Shown here piece by piece: positions 1-10,559 of a stretch of DNA of 64,000 nucleotides. Location of the stretch: NCBI RefSeq assembly GCF_036850765.1, contig NC_089490.1:130228522-130292521 (forward strand), given 5' to 3'. Under the pieces are notes generated by a model that worked only from the letters and a program-made list of their open reading frames with translations, was not told the DNA's origin and searched no databases. The stretch comes from Saccopteryx bilineata. Its lineage: Eukaryota; Chordata; Mammalia; Chiroptera; Emballonuridae. The position numbers and the translations under genes were made by a program. Numbering within the stretch: the first letter of the stretch is position 1; each line of letters begins with the position of its first letter.

Positions 1-620
1 GTCCTGCTTCCCTTTGCTGGTCTTGCTATTTCCAGGGGAAATATTCACTTCAGATTTGGGGAGTGACCAGTCCCAGGATTTAGGGTGGCTGTCTTCCAAA
101 ATGTTTCTCCCTGTGCCTCCTAGATTACACTCTCTTCCTGCTACTCCAGTACTCTCCTCTCTCCCTGTCTCCCAGAGCCCCAGGTGAGTGGTTGTGAGAG
201 AGGTGGTCCCTTTAAGAAGAATCCTGGGTCTGAGAAATCAGTCTCTTTCTCACAAACAGTATCCTGACTTGTTTCCAGCTAAATACTGTCCATACACCTC
301 TTCTAGGCTCTGGGGCTGCAGGCTGGGGCTTTGTTCCTGGGACTCAGGACCCTCCCCTCTCTGCTAAACTCACTTCCCACCACGCGAGTCTCTCCCGGCT
401 GCCGTTCACTCCGGGGAGCTGGGCAGCTCTCTCCACATTTCTGCTTTTCTTACCAGTCTCGGTGTGGCTTCTTCAGTGTTCCTTGGTTGAAGAGTCCTCT
501 TAGTTTAGTCCAAAGTTGGTTTTTCTAGATGATAGTTCTTAAAATTTGTTTGTAATCCACTTTGGTTCTGGGAGGTGGATGTTGGTATGTCCGCCTACTC
601 CAGTGCCATCTTGTCTCTAC
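1..620 (-). mobile_element. LINE-1 5'UTR, 5' end of a copy running off the left edge
   Basis: This block aligns closely by eye with 5200-5790, which is the 5' end of the neighbouring LINE-1. Shared landmarks are the TTCCCTTTGCTGG start, the CTCCCTGTGCCTCC block, and the TTAGTTTAGTCCAAAG stretch near the 5' terminus. Read on the minus strand it begins near 620 and continues leftwards out of the window, so the body of this copy is not visible. It is GC-moderate and non-coding here. The 65-codon open frame at 331-528 is antisense to the UTR and is not taken as a gene. Confidence 0.75.
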
Positions 621-621
621 C

Positions 622-3600
622 TATGATTTTTTTCATGTATTGCTGGATCTGGTTTGCTAATATTTTGTTGAGAATTTTAGCATCTAAATTCATCAGGGAT
701 ATTGGCCTATAATTTTATTTCTTTGTGTTGTTTTTTTGCCTGGTTTTGGAACAAAATTATGCTCATCTCATAAAAGGAGCTTGGAAATCTTTCCTCCTCT
801 TGAATTTTTTGAAATAGCTTGAGAAGGATAGAAGTTAGTTCTTCTTTGAATATTTGGTAGAATTTGCCCGTGAAGCCATCTGGTCCAGGGCTTTTGTTTG
901 TTGGGAGTTTTTTGATAACTGTTTCAATCTCATTTGTTGTAATCGGTCTGTTTAGGTTTTCTGATTCTTCCAGATTGATTTTTGAAAGATTATATTTTTC
1001 AAGGAATTTGTCCATTTCACCTCGGTTGTCTAATTTTTTGACATACAGTTCTTCATAGTATTTTCTTACAATCCTTTGAATTTCTGCTTTGTCAGTTGTT
1101 ATTTCTCCACTCTCATTTCTAATTTTATTTATTTGAGTCCTCTTTTTTTCTTGGTGAGTCTGGTTAAAGGTTCATTGATCTTGTTTACCTTTTCAAAGAA
1201 CCAGATCCTGGTTTCATTGATCCTCTGTATTGTTTTTAGCTTCTATTTCATTTATTTCTGCTCTGATCTTTATTATTTCCTTCCTTCTACTACCTCTGGG
1301 CTTTACTTGCTGTTCTTTTTCTAGTTCTTTTAGATCAGTGGTCGGGAACCTTTTTGGCTGAGAGAGCCATGAACGCCACAGATTTTAAAATGTAATTCAA
1401 TGACAGCCATACAATGACCCGTGTATGTTACGCATTATCCAATAAAAATTTGGTGTTGTTCTGGAGGACAGCTGTGATTGGCTCCAGCCACTCACAACCA
1501 TGAACATGAGCGGTAGGAAATGAATGGATTGTAATATATGAGAATGTTTTATATTTTTAATGTTATATTTTTTTATTAAAGATTTGTCTGTGAGCCAGAT
1601 CCAGCCATCAAAAGAGCCACATCTGGCTTGCAAGCCATAGGTTCCCGACCCCTGTTTTAGATGCACAGTTAAGTTGTTTATTTGAGCTTTTCCTAACTTC
1701 TTGAGGTATGCCTGTAATGTTATAAACTTCCCTCTCAGGACTGCTTTTGCCGTTCCCATAAATATTAAGTTGTTGTCTGCTCATTTTCATTAGATCCTTT
1801 TGATGCTTGTTATCTCTTTATTTCTAGGAATTTTTAAATTTCTTCTTTGATCTCATTATTTGATAACATGCTATTTAGTTTCCAAGTGTTTGAGTATTTT
1901 TCAGTTTTTCTGTCATAGTTAATTTTTAGTTTCATGCCATTGTGAATAGAGAAGATGCTTGATATGATTTTGATCTTAAATTTGTTGACTTGTTTTTTTG
2001 TCTTAGCATGTGGTCTATCCTAGAGAATGTACTGTGAGCACTTGAAAAGAATGTATATTCTGCTGCTTTAGGGTGAAAGGTTCTGAAGATATCTGTTAAA
2101 TCCAGTTGATCTAGTGTGTCCTTTAAGTCTGCTGTTTCTTTGTTAATTTTCTTTCTTGAGGATCTATCTAGTGATGTTAGTGGGGTATTGAAATCCCCTG
2201 CTATTATAGTATTGCTGTTGACCTCGCCCTTTATGTCCATCAAAATCTGCTTTATATCTTTAGGTGCTCCTATATTAGGTGCATAGATATTTATAATGGT
2301 TATATCTTCCTGTTGGATTGCTCCCTTTATCATTATGTAGTGACATTCTTTATTCCTTACTATAGCCATTGTCTTAAAGTCTATTTTGTCAGATATAAGT
2401 ATTGCTACCCCAGCTTTTTTCATTTCCATTTGCATGAAATATTTTTTTAACCTTTTACTTTTAGTCTATGTGTATCTTTTGTTTTGATGCTGTCTCTTGT
2501 AGACAGCATGTGTATGGGTCCTGTTTTCTTATCCACGCAGCTACCCTATGTCTTTTTATTGGATCATTTATGTTTAAGGTTATTGTTGATATGTAGTTGT
2601 TTATTGCCATTTTATTCTTTAAATCTACATTCTTCTTTTACTATATTTCCCCCTCTTTGTTCTGTTTACAACAGGTCCCTTAACATTTCTTGCAGCATTG
2701 GTTTGGTTGTAATGAACTCCTTGAGTTTTTCTTTGTCTGGGAAGCTTTTTATTTTTTCCTCAATTTTAAATGATAGCCTTGCTGGATAAAGAAGTCTTGG
2801 TTATAGGTTTCTGTTCTGCATTACTTTGAATATTTCTTGCCATTCCCTCTGGCCTCAAGTATTTCTGTTGAGAAGTTGGATGTTATCCTTATCGGGGCTC
2901 CTTTGAGGGTGATTGACTTTTTTTTCTCTTGCAACTTTTAGTATTTTTCTTTATCTCTTAGCTTTGGTAGTTTAATTATGATGTGTCTTGGTATAGGTTT
3001 CTTTGGATTTCTCTTTAATGGAATTCTCTGTGCTTCTTGAACTTGTGTGACTTTTTTCTGCATCGATTTAGGGGTTTTCAGCTATGATTTCTTCAAACAG
3101 GTTCTCTATCCCTTGTTTTTTTTATTCTTCTTTAGGAACCCCTATGATACGGATGTTGTTTCTCTTTATGTTGTCGCAGAGCTCTCTTAGAGTTTCCTCA
3201 GCCTTTTTGGGCCTCTTTTCTTTTTGCTGCTCTGCTTCTGTGATTTTGTTTATCTTGTCTTCTAAATTTCTGATTCAATCCTCTGCTTCATCCAGCCTGC
3301 TGAATTCCTTCTAGTGTAGTCTTCATTTCTGATATTGTATTTGTCATTTCTGACTGATTTTTCGTTATTATTTCAATGTTCTTTTGATGCTTGTTATCAC
3401 TTTTTGTAGGTGTTCATTGTGTCCATCCATTGTTGCTCTAAGATCTTTGAGCATTCTAATAATCATTATTTTAAACTCTACATCTGGTATTTTATTTCCA
3501 TATCTCTCAGTTCTTTTTCTGGGGATTTCTCTTGTTGATTCATTTGGATTGCATTTCTCTGTCTTCCCATTTTGTCTGTTTATACACTCCTCGTTTGGGT

Positions 3601-5790
3601 GTGTTGTTTGTGAAACTAGCTAAATCTAGAGTTGGTATTGTCTACCTCCGATTTTCAGTTGTGTTCTTTCTAGGTCTTCTTGGGTTGTCATCTGCTGTTG
3701 TTTATAATCTGCTGTGGGCTACTTATTTGCTATCACTGTTCTTTTTGCTGTTTGCGTCGGCGTTTTCTATGTTTTAGCTGGGTCAGGTGTGAGAGCCCTT
3801 CCTTAAGCTTCTACTCTAACAAGGGTTGTTGGGTCCTAAACTGGTACTTTTCGTATCTGGCCTCTGAGTGTGCCTGCCTAGATCTACCTGTCTGGGACCT
3901 GGTGCTGATCAGTGGGGGTCACTGCGTATGCCTGGCTCTTATCAACCTTTTTGTAGCTACAGGCAATCCAGATCTTATGGCTGCCTCTGCTAGGCCCATG
4001 TGCTGTTGTAAATATCAGTTGCATTTCTAGGCTTGCTTTTATCTACTCTTAGCCTGGGTGAAGTTCCTTTAAAAGTTCAAGTTCCACTGAGGCCCACTTT
4101 CTGTTGTCTCTTATTGCTGGCTACTTGTTGGGCTCAGTACAGTAATTCAGTGATTAGGTATGGTATTGGATGTGGCCTGACCCTTCGCCTCAAGAGTCAT
4201 TCTATCCAGACTTTTTACTTATTTTATTTTATTTCATTTTTTTCTTCTTTTTCAGCACTCAGTAGGGTGTAGTAACAGGGGTCCAGTGGGTGTGGCCCTT
4301 GTGCTCCCATTATGTGGTCTGTCCATTGGCTCACCACTGCTGTTGCTGCCTTGGGCATCTGGGCTCAGGTGCTGCTGGCACAGCCTGCCTGCACAGCCAG
4401 TGGCCTCCCCTGCCCCATGCAGGCCCGCATGCGCCAGCTTGGACTGCTTCTGTAGCCACCCCAGTCTCCACTGCTGCTGCTGCTGCTACTGCTGGTGGGC
4501 CTGCACTGTGGGCAAGTTTGCACACAGACTCGGGCCTCTGCAGCATCCGCCCGGGCTTCTGCCTCCACGGGTGGGCCCACACACGCCCATTGGACCGCTC
4601 CCGGGGCTACCTCGGCTTCGCTGTTGCAGAGGGCTGGTCCGTGTTACGAGGGGGGGGTGTTGATCGTAGGCTCAGACCTCCTCATCAGCCACCACAGCTC
4701 CCACCTCTGCAAGTGGGCCTGCTCACACCCGCTTGCTCGAACCACCTCCGAAGTCGCCCAGCTTTTGCTGCCGCTGAGGGTGCACTGCACCATGGGCGGG
4801 TTTGTGCACTGGCCCGGACCTTCACAGTGGTTGCTGTGGCTTCAGCCCTCACTAGTGGGCCCATGAGCGCCTGCATGGACCCCTTCCATTGTTGTTTGGG
4901 CCTCTGCCCACGCTGCAGGCAGGACTGTGCAGAGCCCAGGCCTCTGCAGCAGCTGCTGCAGTTTCCACCTCTGTGGGCTGGCCCATGTGTACTTGCTTGG
5001 ACTGCCTCTGTTTCTGCAGCCACACTCTGCTGCCTCCTGCCTGCCCATCACTGGCAAGCACTCAGCAGTGAGGTGGGGGGGAGTGGTGTAGCTTAGACCT
5101 CTGCACTCACTATCTGTGTCCCTAATGTGCTGCCTGCCTCTAAGCTCCTCTTTGTTCTAACTGAGGCAGGAGAGTTTCCTGTGGACGAGATAATTTCTTC
5201 CCTTTGCTGGTGATGCTGTTCCCAGGAAAAATGTTCACTTTAGATTTGGAGAGTGACTCGGCCCACAGGTTAGGGTGTCCATCCCTCAAAGTGTCTCCCC
5301 CTGTGCCTCCAAGACCACTCTCTCCCCTGGCAACTCCAGTCCTCCCAGCGTTCCCACTCCTGGAGCTCTGGGAAAGTGGCAGTGAGTGAGACTCTCCGTG
5401 TAGTCCCTTTAATATGGAGCCTGGGTCCGAGAGTTCTGCCTCCTCTCAAACAGTGTCTAGGCTCCTTTCTCAGCCAAATATTGTTCGTAAACCCCTTCTA
5501 GGTTCCAGGGCTCTAGGCTGGGATTCCAGTTTTGGGGCTGAGGGCCCACAACTCGCTGGGCAACCCTCGCCATCATGAGAGTCCCTCTGGCTGCCATTTG
5601 CTCCCGGGAGCGGGGCAGCCCTTTCTGCATCTCGGCCTTTCCTACCAGTCTCAGTGTGGCTTCTTTGGTGGTCCTTGGCTATAGAATCCTCTCAGTTTAG
5701 TCCAAAGGTGGTCTTTCAAGATAAGTGTTCTCAGAATTAAGTTGTAATCCACCTTGGTTCTGGGAAGTGGGAGTTGGAGTGTCCTCACGT
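622..5790 (-). mobile_element. LINE-1, 5'UTR + ORF1 + ORF2 (EN and start of RT), minus strand
   Basis: Read on the minus strand this is a long LINE-1. It has a GC-rich 5'UTR (about 5790-3700), ORF1-like sequence (about 3300-2480), the ORF2 endonuclease domain (2435-1932, with GDFNTPL and SRIDHML motifs), and the start of the reverse transcriptase (1015-707, with the [13 protein letters not shown] motif). It stops near 622, inside the RT domain, where the 5' end of a second copy begins. Both frames carry stops and shifts, so it is dead. A hAT element interrupts it at 1336-1654. The same LINE-1 type lies on the + strand at 50216-55925, which supports the domain order. Confidence 0.88.
1336..1654. 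mobile_element. Non-autonomous hAT transposon with perfect 8-bp TSD
   Basis: The element begins CAGTGGTCGGGAACCT and ends AGGTTCCCGACCCCTG, which are terminal inverted repeats. It is flanked on both sides by TTTTAGAT (1328-1335 and 1655-1662), an exact 8-bp duplication as expected for hAT. The 319-bp body carries no transposase. Its right half contains GAGCCACATCTGGCTTGCAAGCC, and related wording is found in the element at 60114-60320. It sits inside LINE-1 ORF2, so it moved after that LINE-1 landed. It is a MITE-like passenger. Confidence 0.92.
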
Positions 5791-6120
5791 CTTATTTTTT
5801 AAGTCCGCAGTGACTCTTACTTCCAGGAAGCAGACTGGAAGCCCTAGTTCGACTCAGGCCATCGTAAAAGTGCCATCTCTTTTCTCTTGGACCAGCCACA
5901 GGTTTCTGCTTGTATCTGGCCAGGGGTCAGCAACTGCAAGTGTCGGTTTCCCTCAAGATCATGGAAGATCTTATTTACTCGTCATGGGTGATGCACTTTA
6001 TCCTGAGACTACTCAAAACATACTGTTACTATCCTCAGGGAATGAATCAGAGCTGAGGCCCAGAGGGGCTGGGAGTGAGATTCATGGGGCTAACATTCAG
6101 ACAGTTTAGGGTTAGACTTT
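5791..6120. other. Single-copy-looking DNA, no feature seen
   Basis: No repeat signature, splice-bounded exon or coding pattern is recognised here. The open frame at 5774-6109 has no recognisable domain and starts inside the LINE-1 end. Confidence 0.4.
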
Positions 6121-6391
6121 AAGTGGCTCCATGGCAGTAGTATCCCTCTCACTTCCCTGTCAACTAGGTTTATGGTCTGACTTCTCTTTCCTTTGGTGCC
6201 CCACACCCTCAGTGTCACCTTTGGAGTCTTCCTCAGTGATGATGGAGACACATGGATCTGTTGATCTTCATCTCCCCAGTTTTAGGGAGGCTGGGGTGTC
6301 ACTTCCCCACACCTCTACATTGGGCTCTGTGGAGCCTGATCCTAAGAGGATGTGGGCTGGGTTGGGCAGAGGCCCAAGGCTGTCCAGCTCT
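6121..6391 (+). repeat. Copy 1 of a direct duplication of about 250 bp
   Basis: This block (from GTGGCTCC through GGCAGAGGCCCAAGG) is repeated in direct orientation at 7838-8091 with scattered substitutions and a few indels, perhaps 85 percent identical by eye. It is either a local duplication or two members of an uncharacterised dispersed repeat. Frame is largely preserved between the copies (both encode a VDLHLPS...GSVEPDP pattern), but no known protein is recognised and no start or splice context supports coding. Confidence 0.8.
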
Positions 6392-6402
6392 CCACTGGCC
6401 AC

Positions 6403-6478
6403 TTCCTCCTCCTCCCCCTCCCCCTCCTCCCCCTCCTCCTCCCCCTCTCCTCCCCCTCCCCCTCCCCCTCCTTCTTAT
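6403..6478 (+). repeat. CCT/CCCT-rich low-complexity tract
   Basis: An imperfect (TCC)n/(CCCT)n pyrimidine run of about 75 bases. It directly follows copy 1 of the duplicated block and is absent after copy 2, where a SINE begins instead. Confidence 0.9.
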
Positions 6479-6479
6479 T

Positions 6480-6835
6480 CTTCTTCCTGCTCTCTGGCTC
6501 CAATGAGACTTGACTATGTGTTTCTTCTGAGGTCATCACTGCCTTGGCTGGCCATATCCTTTCCTACCTGCTTTCAGGGCCTCCCCACCCAGCAACTTCA
6601 TCTCCCCACACCTTCACAGCCCAGACTGGCACACTGCCAGTAACTTCCTTCACTTTTTTCTTCATTCCCAGTGCATCTCCTCCCTTCTCTCTCTGTTGAC
6701 TCCCTCATCTCTCATGTAATGGGGAGGCTGTCAGCTTCCCCATTACAACTTGCAGTAGGGCCTTCACCTTTCCTGCCTCAGAGGGTGAAAATTTCACCAA
6801 CCTAGCTTGTCCAGAAGATTTTTTTTAAAATCCCA
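6480..6835. other. No recognised feature
   Basis: Pyrimidine-leaning single-copy DNA between the CCT tract and a LINE-1 3' end. No coding or RNA signal was found. Confidence 0.4.
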
Positions 6836-6837
6836 CT

Positions 6838-7685
6838 TCAAATTCATTTGTGAGTTTAATTTTTTAAATTAAAATAAAGTAAAATTGACATTTAAAAATT
6901 TACGGTTCTCTGGGTTTAATGCACAGTGAAATCACTAGCATAGTCAGGATTCATAATATATAGTTTCATCACCCAAAACACTCATTCTTGTGCCTTTGTG
7001 ATCACATGCTCCCTTTTCTGCCCCCTGGTGATTTCTGCTTTGTTTTTTATCTGTATAATGTCATTCTGAAAATGTCATATGAATGGACACATGTTCTTTA
7101 ACTTTTTGAAAGTGGCTTTTTTCACTCAACGTAATGTCTTTCCACTTTGTTCATGTTGCTAAATTTATCAATAGTTCATTCAATTTTTCTCACTGAGGAG
7201 TATTCCCCCATATGGGGACACCATGGTTGGTTTGCCCATTTCCTTGTTGAAGGATTCTTTTGGTGTCTGGTGATCATCAATAACTCTGCTGTAAACATTA
7301 ATGTTTACATTTTGTGTGAACTAAAGTTTCATTTCTTCTAGGAGTAAATACCTAGGAGTGGGATTACTGGGTTACATATTGTTGAATATTTAACTTTATA
7401 AGGAACTGCCAAACTGTTCTCATAGCAGCCACACTATTCGGCATCCCCACTAGCAATATAGAAGTTCCAGTTGCTCCACATGTTTGTAATGCTTTGAAGT
7501 ACATTGTCAGAATTTTTGTGTTAGCTGTTTTAACAGGCGTGCGGTGATAGCTCATTGCAGTTTTCACATACATCTCCCAATGGCTAATGCCAGTGAACAC
7601 CTTTGCATGGACCCATTTGCCATCTGTGTGTGCTCTTTGGTGATATGTCTGCTCAGATCTCTTACTCATGAAAAAAACCCTTTTT
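6838..7685 (-). mobile_element. Old LINE-1 3'-UTR fragment
   Basis: Read on the minus strand the sequence follows the usual order of an L1M-type 3' end, for example the stretch around GGTATTTACTCCTAG at about 7340. The plus strand shows the matching TTCACTCAACGTAATG and AGGAGTGGGATTACTGGG wording. It is diverged and non-coding. Confidence 0.75.
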
Positions 7686-7837
7686 TATTTAAAAATAACC
7701 ATGGATCAACACACACACACAAAAAAAATGTGCACAATGTTTTCTGTGCCCTTTACTCACATTCCCTGCATGGCTATAGTTTACAAAATTGTATCACAAC
7801 ATCAAGAGCAGGGAGTTGGCTTGGTACAATGTGTGTG

Positions 7838-8091
7838 TATGTGGCTCCCTGGCAGTATCCTTCTCACTTCCCTGTCAACCAGATTCATGGTCTGACTTCC
7901 CTTTGGTGCCCCACACTCCCAGTGTCACCTTTGGGGTCTCTCTCAGTGATGGTGAAGACACATGCATCTGTTGATCTTCATCTCCCCAGTTTGAAGGAGG
8001 CTGGGGTGTCACCTCCCCACACTTCTACATTGGGGTCTGTGGAGCCTGATCCTGAGAGGGTGTGAGCTGGATTGGGCAGAGGCCCAAGGTT
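7838..8091 (+). repeat. Copy 2 of the direct duplication of about 250 bp
   Basis: Direct repeat of 6121-6391, separated by about 1.45 kb that includes a LINE-1 3' end. Copy 2 ends at GGCAGAGGCCCAAGG and is followed at once by a SINE, whereas copy 1 continues into a pyrimidine tract. Confidence 0.8.
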
Positions 8092-8096
8092 TCTGT

Positions 8097-8453
8097 TATT
8101 TTTGTGTGTGTATGTGACAGAGAGAGAGGGACAGATAGGGACAGGCAGACAGGAAGAGAGAGATGAGAAGCATCAATTCTTTGTTGCGGCACCTAAGTTG
8201 TTCACTGATTGCTTTCTCATATGTGCCTTGACTAGGGGGCTACAGCAGAGTGAGTGACCCCTTGCTCAAGCCAGTGACCTTGGGCTTAAGCCAGTTACCT
8301 TGGGTTTTAAACCGACAACTATAGGGTAATGTCAATAATCCCATGCTTAAACTTGTGACCCCGTGCTCAAGCCAGTGACCTCTGGGTTTCCTACCTGGGT
8401 CCTCTGTGTCTCAGTCTGACGCTCGATCCACTGCATCACTGCCTGGTCAGGCT
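8097..8453 (-). mobile_element. tRNA-derived SINE, long CCTGACCAGG-headed type
   Basis: On the minus strand it starts GCCTGACCAGGCAGTGATGCAG, passes a tRNA-like head, then repeated AAGCCAGTGACC-type units and a GAGAAGCAATC(A)-type core, and ends in a CT-rich tail. The same family is seen at 28199-28553, 31838-32165 (plus), 57088-57378 and 59007-59355. Confidence 0.85.
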
Positions 8454-8609
8454 AGGGTGTTTTTTGTTTCATCCAGCTCTTATTACGTGTAGACTCCTGG
8501 GACCACTGCCACAATCGGGACCCACAAACTCTTCTACCAGCACACAGCTCTCCTCATGTGCCTGTTGATAGTCCCAAACCCTTGCCCTGGCACCATTCAT
8601 CTGTCTCTA

Positions 8610-8824
8610 TCAGTATAATTTTATCATTCCAGGAGGGTTCTACACATGAAATCATGTAGCATGTGACCTGTTGAAACTGTTTTTTTATTCACTCAACATA
8701 ATGCCCTTGAGGCTCATTTAATTTGCTGTGCATATAAGTAATTTTTTTTTTTAGTAAGTATGGGTGAATGGGTATACTAAAGTTTGTCTAACCATTGACC
8801 TGCTGAGGGATATTTTGGTGGTTT
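8610..8824 (-). mobile_element. LINE-1 3'-UTR fragment, left flank of the ERV insertion
   Basis: LINE-1 3' wording (CATTGACCTGCTGAGGGATATTTTGG) runs up to 8824 and resumes at 23090 with GCAGTTCTGGGCTATTACAAATAAGG. The provirus therefore interrupted one LINE-1. The 5 bases GGTTT are present on both sides (8820-8824 and 23090-23094). Confidence 0.8.
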
Positions 8825-9494
8825 TGCCGCGTCCTACGCAATGAGTCTATTCTAGGGTCTTGAGCGAGAAATGGTACAAAATTGAATTAAAGATAAACAG
8901 ACACTTGCCTGACCTGTGGTGATGCAGTGGAAGAAACATCGACCTGGAACATTGAGGTTGCTGGTTCAAAACCCTGAGCCTGCCTGGTTAAGGCACATAT
9001 GGGAGTTGATGCTTCCAGCTCCTCCCTTTTCTCTCTCTCCCTCGCTCTCTCACTCACTCTCCTCTCGAAAATGAATAAATACAAAAAAAAATTTAAAAAA
9101 AGAGACAGAGACTTAAAGATATATATACAGAATGGGTTCGGGAGGAAGCCACAGCTTGCCAACAGTCACTACTGTGTCGAGCCGCAGAAACATGGCTGCC
9201 CCCAGAAAGACATATGTCTTTATTCTGGGTAATGTGGGCCATTAGCAATTCAATTAAGTTTCCAAGGCAACACAAGAAAACCACCAGGTGCAGAAACCCC
9301 CCCACCATCTTAACTTTTAAACAAAGAAGTAACTAGCTTCCAATCCTTCGGGGGACATGGGTGGGCAGAATGAGCAGAGAGGCACAGCCCTTTGTTAACT
9401 TAATAGGCAGGTGAGGTGGGGGGTTGGGCCCAATACTTCTGTCCCTTAGATATCCAGACTGCAAATTACCCTGTTTATTTTTCGGTCTCCAACA
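8825..9494 (-). repeat. 3' LTR of the minus-strand provirus, split by a SINE
   Basis: Matches 22626-23089 across its length apart from a SINE insertion at 8906-9100. On the minus strand it starts TGTTGGAGACC and ends CGCGGCA, the TG...CA ends of an LTR. It carries an AATAAA polyadenylation signal (TTTATTCTGG near 9217 on the plus strand). By hand count it differs from the 5' LTR at roughly 9 percent of positions, more at the U5 end. Confidence 0.93.
8906..9100 (+). mobile_element. Short tRNA-derived SINE inside the 3' LTR
   Basis: Starts CCTGACCTGTGGTGATGCAG, has a B-box-like GGTTCAAAACC, then GGCACATATGGGAGTTGATG, a CT-rich stretch, AATGAATAAA and an A-rich tail. The LTR sequence around AAACAGACACTT and AGACAGAGACTT is duplicated at the two ends. 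Confidence 0.88.
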
Positions 9495-9506
9495 GATCCC
9501 CCTTTT
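9495..9506 (-). other. Polypurine tract of the minus-strand provirus
   Basis: On the minus strand the bases just before the 3' LTR read TAAAAGGGGGATC, a purine run of the kind used to prime plus-strand synthesis. It lies in the expected place. Confidence 0.75.
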
Positions 9507-10085
9507 ATATTTTTTAAACTTCAATTCATGCGCTGTGATTGATACTCATTTGATTTCTCATGTTCTGATTTGAAGGCAGACTGGAAAAATATAAAATAAA
9601 CAACAAAATTAAAATAGCCAATGCTAATAGATACTTGTTATAACAAGTGTCTTAATACAATGAAATGATTAAAGCCTATTAGATTATTAAGCAAAGTCTT
9701 AACTAATACAGCAGGATATAAAATAAAATTTTTACATTTTTAAATGTGCTTAACATGTTAATGTAATTTCACCAAGTCCATGTTGACACCATCATTGCTT
9801 CACATTATTTGTAAATGCAACCCAACCCCACTTAAGTCTGAGAACTGTCCCAAGGAGCAGGTATCACACAAATTCAGGAAAAGTCCACAAGGCACTGGAA
9901 CTGTGGTCACATTTCCACACTTTGTAGCGAGAGTCCAAGTCTCAATAACCAGTGCTTCTAGGTGGCAATGATTTAGGTAGACTGGAAGAGCCATCTGCAG
10001 CATGTATGGAGACGGAGCTTCCGTTTTCTTTAAACTGGAGAGATGAACCCAGGGGTCCTTTCCCTGGAGCTTTGGAGCCGTGGGG
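9507..10085 (-). pseudogene. 3' internal region with class I-like integrase end; no env recognised
   Basis: Read on the minus strand from 10085, the first 75 bases encode KDPWVHLSSLKK, which resembles the carboxy end of class I (gammaretrovirus-type) integrases. The remaining 450 bases are AT-rich with many stops, and no envelope protein can be recognised. The stretch is separated from the class I-like gag and protease at 13225-14450 by the inserted plus-strand provirus; the two pieces would be collinear without it. The assignment rests on a short motif. Confidence 0.45.
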
Positions 10086-10404
10086 TGTAGGTAGAGCACA
10101 GAGCACATTCCTAGCAGCTGTGGCTGATGCAATGCTGTGAGAACACGCCAGCACCTGAAACCCTCCAAGCACACCCAGAAGGGAGCTCGCCCGCTGTTAG
10201 GAAGTAACTCAGCGCTAACCAGGCAGCTCCCTGACCTTTTTAGCCATTGGCTGTGAAGAACATGCTGTAACACCCTATAGGCTGAACCTGTGTATATAAG
10301 CTAGCTTGCTTCCTGAATAAAGCGGATCTGAGTCACTGAACGTGGTTCCCGGAGTTGGGTGTCTGCGTCTCTGTCGTCCTTGCCCCTGCTGGGACTTGTC
10401 CACA
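10086..10404 (+). repeat. 5' LTR of nested provirus
   Basis: Begins TGTAGGTAGAGC and ends TTGTCCACA. It holds a TATA box TATATAAG at 10293-10300 and a polyadenylation signal AATAAA at 10316-10321, the compact U3-R-U5 spacing of betaretrovirus-type LTRs. By hand about 35-40 of 319 positions differ from the 3' LTR. Confidence 0.93.
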
Positions 10405-10407
10405 TAC

Positions 10408-10426
10408 TGGCGCCTTGAATAGGGAC
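10408..10426 (+). other. Primer-binding site, tRNA-Lys-like
   Basis: TGGCGCCTTGAATAGGGAC lies three bases after the 5' LTR. The TGGCGCC start and AGGGAC end match the tRNA-Lys class of primers, with changes in the middle. Confidence 0.7.
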
Positions 10427-10559
10427 CCAACCAGCATCCAAGGGATGAGTGAGTGACCCTCTGCAATAGGAAACCTTTTCCCCCACTCTCGAGCCCCACA
10501 AGCTCAGGCCCTCTATGCTCTATTGCAGAGTAGTCAAGTTAAAGTTAGTGAAAAGGATC

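Noticed and set aside
4280..5100. CpG-rich block as a possible host promoter
   Set aside because: It lies inside the LINE-1 5'UTR, and its GC content is explained by that element.
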